Positions 14,612-16,327 of a stretch of 16,327 bases of DNA are shown one piece after another. Under the pieces are notes generated by a model. The model was not told where the DNA came from. It did no database searches and saw only the letters and a program-made list of their open reading frames with translations. Positions within the stretch are counted from its first letter, which is position 1. Every line of letters begins with the position of its first letter. Position numbers and translations under genes: made by a program. The stretch is taken from NCBI GenBank assembly GCA_038043285.1, contig JBBTCJ010000137.1, forward strand, positions 1 through 16,327, given 5' to 3'. This DNA is from JBBTCJ01 sp038043285 (GTDB lineage Bacteria > Planctomycetota > Phycisphaerae > UBA1845).

Positions 14612-14640
14612 TTGACAGGGGCGCGCCCCCTCTCTAGGGT
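14612..14640 (+). promoter_or_regulatory. Putative sigma-70 promoter for polA
   Basis: TTGACA at 14612-14617 is a perfect -35; after 17 bases TAGGGT at 14635-14640 keeps the key T, A and final T of the -10 consensus. The spacer begins with a 12-base perfect palindrome, GGGGCGCGCCCC (14618-14629). Transcription would begin near 14647, about 75 nt before the polA ATG. Confidence 0.5.
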
Positions 14641-14721
14641 GGCTCGCGCAGGGGCGCGGCGAGCGGAGCCGTCCCCAGAGCGACGGCGCTACCCGACCAT
14701 CAGCCGCCCTTTTCGAGTGAC

Positions 14722-16327
14722 ATGCGTCCGACACTTTACCTGATCGACGGGCACTACCAGATTTATCGGTCGTTCTACGGTCTGCCCGGCGGGTTAACCA
14801 GTCCGACCGGCGAACCGACCGGCGCGACGCACGTCTTCTGCTCGATGCTGTTTTCACTGATTCGCCAACGCCGCCCGAACCACCTCGCCATGATTATGGA
14901 CGTCAGCGACGAGACCGTGTTTCGTCGAGACCTCGACCCCGATTACAAAGCGCACCGTGATCCTCCGCCGGAGGCGCTCGAGGTCCAGCTCCATCGGATC
15001 GTCTCCATCGTCGAAGGGCTGGGCATCCCCATTCATCGCGTGCCGGGCTTTGAGGCCGACGACGTGATGGCCACCATCGCGGAACGGGTCCGCCATCAAA
15101 ACGTGCACGTCTACCTGGTGAGCCGGGACAAAGATCTTGAACAACTCATCACCGACCGCGTGACGCTCTACGATCCGGTCAAGGACGCCGATGTTGACGC
15201 GAAGGCGCTGCTGGCGACGAAGGGGTACGCCCCGGAGCAGGCCGTCGAAATACAGACCCTCGTCGGTGATGCGACGGACAACGTCCCCGGCGTTAACGGG
15301 GTCGGGCTTAAGACCGCCGCGAAGTTGATCGGGCAGTATGGATCGGCGGACGCCGTCCTCGCCCATGCCGACGAACTGACGCCCAAGCTGCGCGACAGCA
15401 TCAAGTCCTTCGCATCGCAAGTGCGAATCACTCGCCAACTCGTCACCCTGCGACGTGACGTGCCGATGGAGTTCGACCTGAGCGCCTGCGCCGTGTCGCG
15501 GATCAGCACCCACCCCGTTCGCCGAATCTTCAGCGAGCTGGGGTTCAATCGGCTGCAAGAGACGTTGGAGCTGATCGAGGTCGAATGTGCCGCCAAGAGC
15601 GGCGACGCACCCGCCCGATCAACGCCGACATCGGGGCCTACGAATCCTGGTTTCCTGTTTGCCGACGATCCGGCCGAGGAACCTCGTTCGCGTTCCGCGG
15701 CGACGGCGAGTCGTCCCCCCACCTCCTCCCCGGAAGTTCGCGGGAGTTCCCGCGACTCGCTTGCCGCGGAGGTTGGAAGTGCGCGACCGGCGCACGCGAC
15801 GGCCAACTACACGCTCGTCGACAGCCCGGACGCGCTCGACGAATTGGTCCGCCGCCTCGTGGACCAGCCGCTTTTCGCGTTCGACACCGAAACAACCGGC
15901 ATCAATCCGGTGGCGTCCCAACTGGTGGGGCTTTCGGTATCGTGGCGTGCGGGAGAGGCTTATTACCTGCCGGTCCGGGCGGCGGTCGGCGACGTGCTGC
16001 CGATGGCCCAGTTCATCGAACGACTCAAGCCCGTCCTTGAGAATCCCCGGATCGGAAAAGTCGGACACCACGCCAAGTACGACATGGTCGTCCTCCGCCA
16101 GGTCGGCATCCGCACGCAAGGTCTGGCGTTCGACACCTTGCTGGCGAGCTTCGTGCTCGATCCGCTGCGGCGATCCCATTCGCTGGATTCGCTGGCCGCG
16201 GGTTTGCTCGGACACGACATGATTCCGATCACCGACCTGATCGGGAAGGGCAAGAACCAGCTCACGATGGACTTGGTGGATACCCGTCGCGTGTGCGAAT
16301 ATGCGGCGGAAGACGCCGACTACACCT
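14722..16327 (+). CDS. polA: DNA polymerase I, N-terminal part (runs off window)
   Basis: Repair and primer-removal polymerase; the first 535 residues are present and the polymerase domain lies beyond the window end. Residues 1 to about 290 are the 5'-3' exonuclease: Asp9 (YLIDGH), MDVSDETVFRR, DYKAHRDPPPEAL, GFEADDVMATIA (Glu111, Asp113, Asp114), SRDKDLEQL (Asp136, Asp138) and GDATDNVPGVNGVG (Asp183, Asp186). A Ser/Pro/Ala-rich linker spans about 290-358. Then comes a 3'-5' proofreading domain with all three motifs: FDTETTG (Asp388, Glu390), HHAKYD (Asp454) and YAAEDADY (Tyr527, Asp531). The exonuclease is therefore expected to be active, unlike in many Pol I proteins where it has decayed. 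ATG 14722 starts the first strand directly; the ribosome-binding site is weak (GAGTGAC). A plausible sigma-70 promoter is upstream at 14612. Confidence 0.95.
   Translation, partial: MRPTLYLIDGHYQIYRSFYGLPGGLTSPTGEPTGATHVFCSMLFSLIRQRRPNHLAMIMDVSDETVFRRDLDPDYKAHRDPPPEALEVQLHRIVSIVEGLGIPIHRVPGFEADDVMATIAERVRHQNVHVYLVSRDKDLEQLITDRVTLYDPVKDADVDAKALLATKGYAPEQAVEIQTLVGDATDNVPGVNGVGLKTAAKLIGQYGSADAVLAHADELTPKLRDSIKSFASQVRITRQLVTLRRDVPMEFDLSACAVSRISTHPVRRIFSELGFNRLQETLELIEVECAAKSGDAPARSTPTSGPTNPGFLFADDPAEEPRSRSAATASRPPTSSPEVRGSSRDSLAAEVGSARPAHATANYTLVDSPDALDELVRRLVDQPLFAFDTETTGINPVASQLVGLSVSWRAGEAYYLPVRAAVGDVLPMAQFIERLKPVLENPRIGKVGHHAKYDMVVLRQVGIRTQGLAFDTLLASFVLDPLRRSHSLDSLAAGLLGHDMIPITDLIGKGKNQLTMDLVDTRRVCEYAAEDADYT

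Noticed and set aside
14854..15558. Long minus-strand frame opposite polA
   Set aside because: It is antisense to the 5'-3' exonuclease domain, whose motifs are all present on the plus strand.
1..16327. CRISPR array, prophage, integron or transposon
   Set aside because: No regularly spaced repeats, cas, transposase or phage genes were seen; the Xer protein sits among housekeeping genes without attachment-site repeats.

Overview
This is a GC-rich, densely coded chromosomal window. I infer a Gram-negative, flagellated bacterium of the Planctomycetota, possibly Phycisphaerae-like. The reasons are three lipoproteins of unusual composition, a short protein with a C-terminal FDWFDAAVLSYQMGR-type motif that I recall mainly from planctomycetes, a planctomycete-style cysteine hydrolase, and intergenic spacers carrying large GC palindromes. 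The lineage is an inference from memory; no rRNA gene is present to settle it.

Layout. Positions 1-110 hold a palindrome downstream of the first gene. Positions 111-2306 are a minus-strand operon: an LpoB/GNA1162-like lipoprotein, a 68-residue conserved small protein starting 3 nt after it, and a XerC/XerD tyrosine recombinase. Positions 2307-2954 are an AT-richer gene-free spacer. Then come, on the plus strand, an isochorismatase/nicotinamidase-like cysteine hydrolase (2955-3833) and a 2[4Fe-4S] ferredoxin (4208-4489). On the minus strand follow a tRNA-dihydrouridine synthase (4673-5722) and a Maf nucleotide pyrophosphatase (5917-6528). A palindrome-rich spacer comes next, then a lipoprotein pair on the minus strand: an OmpA-like protein (9333-9872) followed by a large TPR protein (6794-9259). 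On the plus strand lie an M19 dipeptidase (10163-11323) and a GT39/PMT-type membrane glycosyltransferase (11397-13130). CheV (13531-14478) is on the minus strand, and DNA polymerase I (14722 to the window end, truncated) is on the plus strand.

How the genes fit together. Most are housekeeping or envelope functions: chromosome dimer resolution, tRNA modification, nucleotide-pool cleaning, DNA repair, sugar transfer at the membrane, and chemotaxis coupling. The lipoprotein pair at 6794-9872 is the most distinctive protein unit. Both members carry Ser-Asp-Tyr shortly after a lipobox-type cysteine, and one has five TPRs followed by about 600 acidic, low-complexity residues. The cheV-polA divergent spacer shows two plausible promoters: a sigma-28-like one pointing to cheV, and a sigma-70 one with a perfect -35 pointing to polA.

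I found no CRISPR array, transposase, prophage, tRNA or rRNA. I see no clear previously undescribed multi-gene system. The notable signals are the palindromes, the lipoprotein pair, the start-site conflict at 2150-2306 and the putative sigma-28 site.
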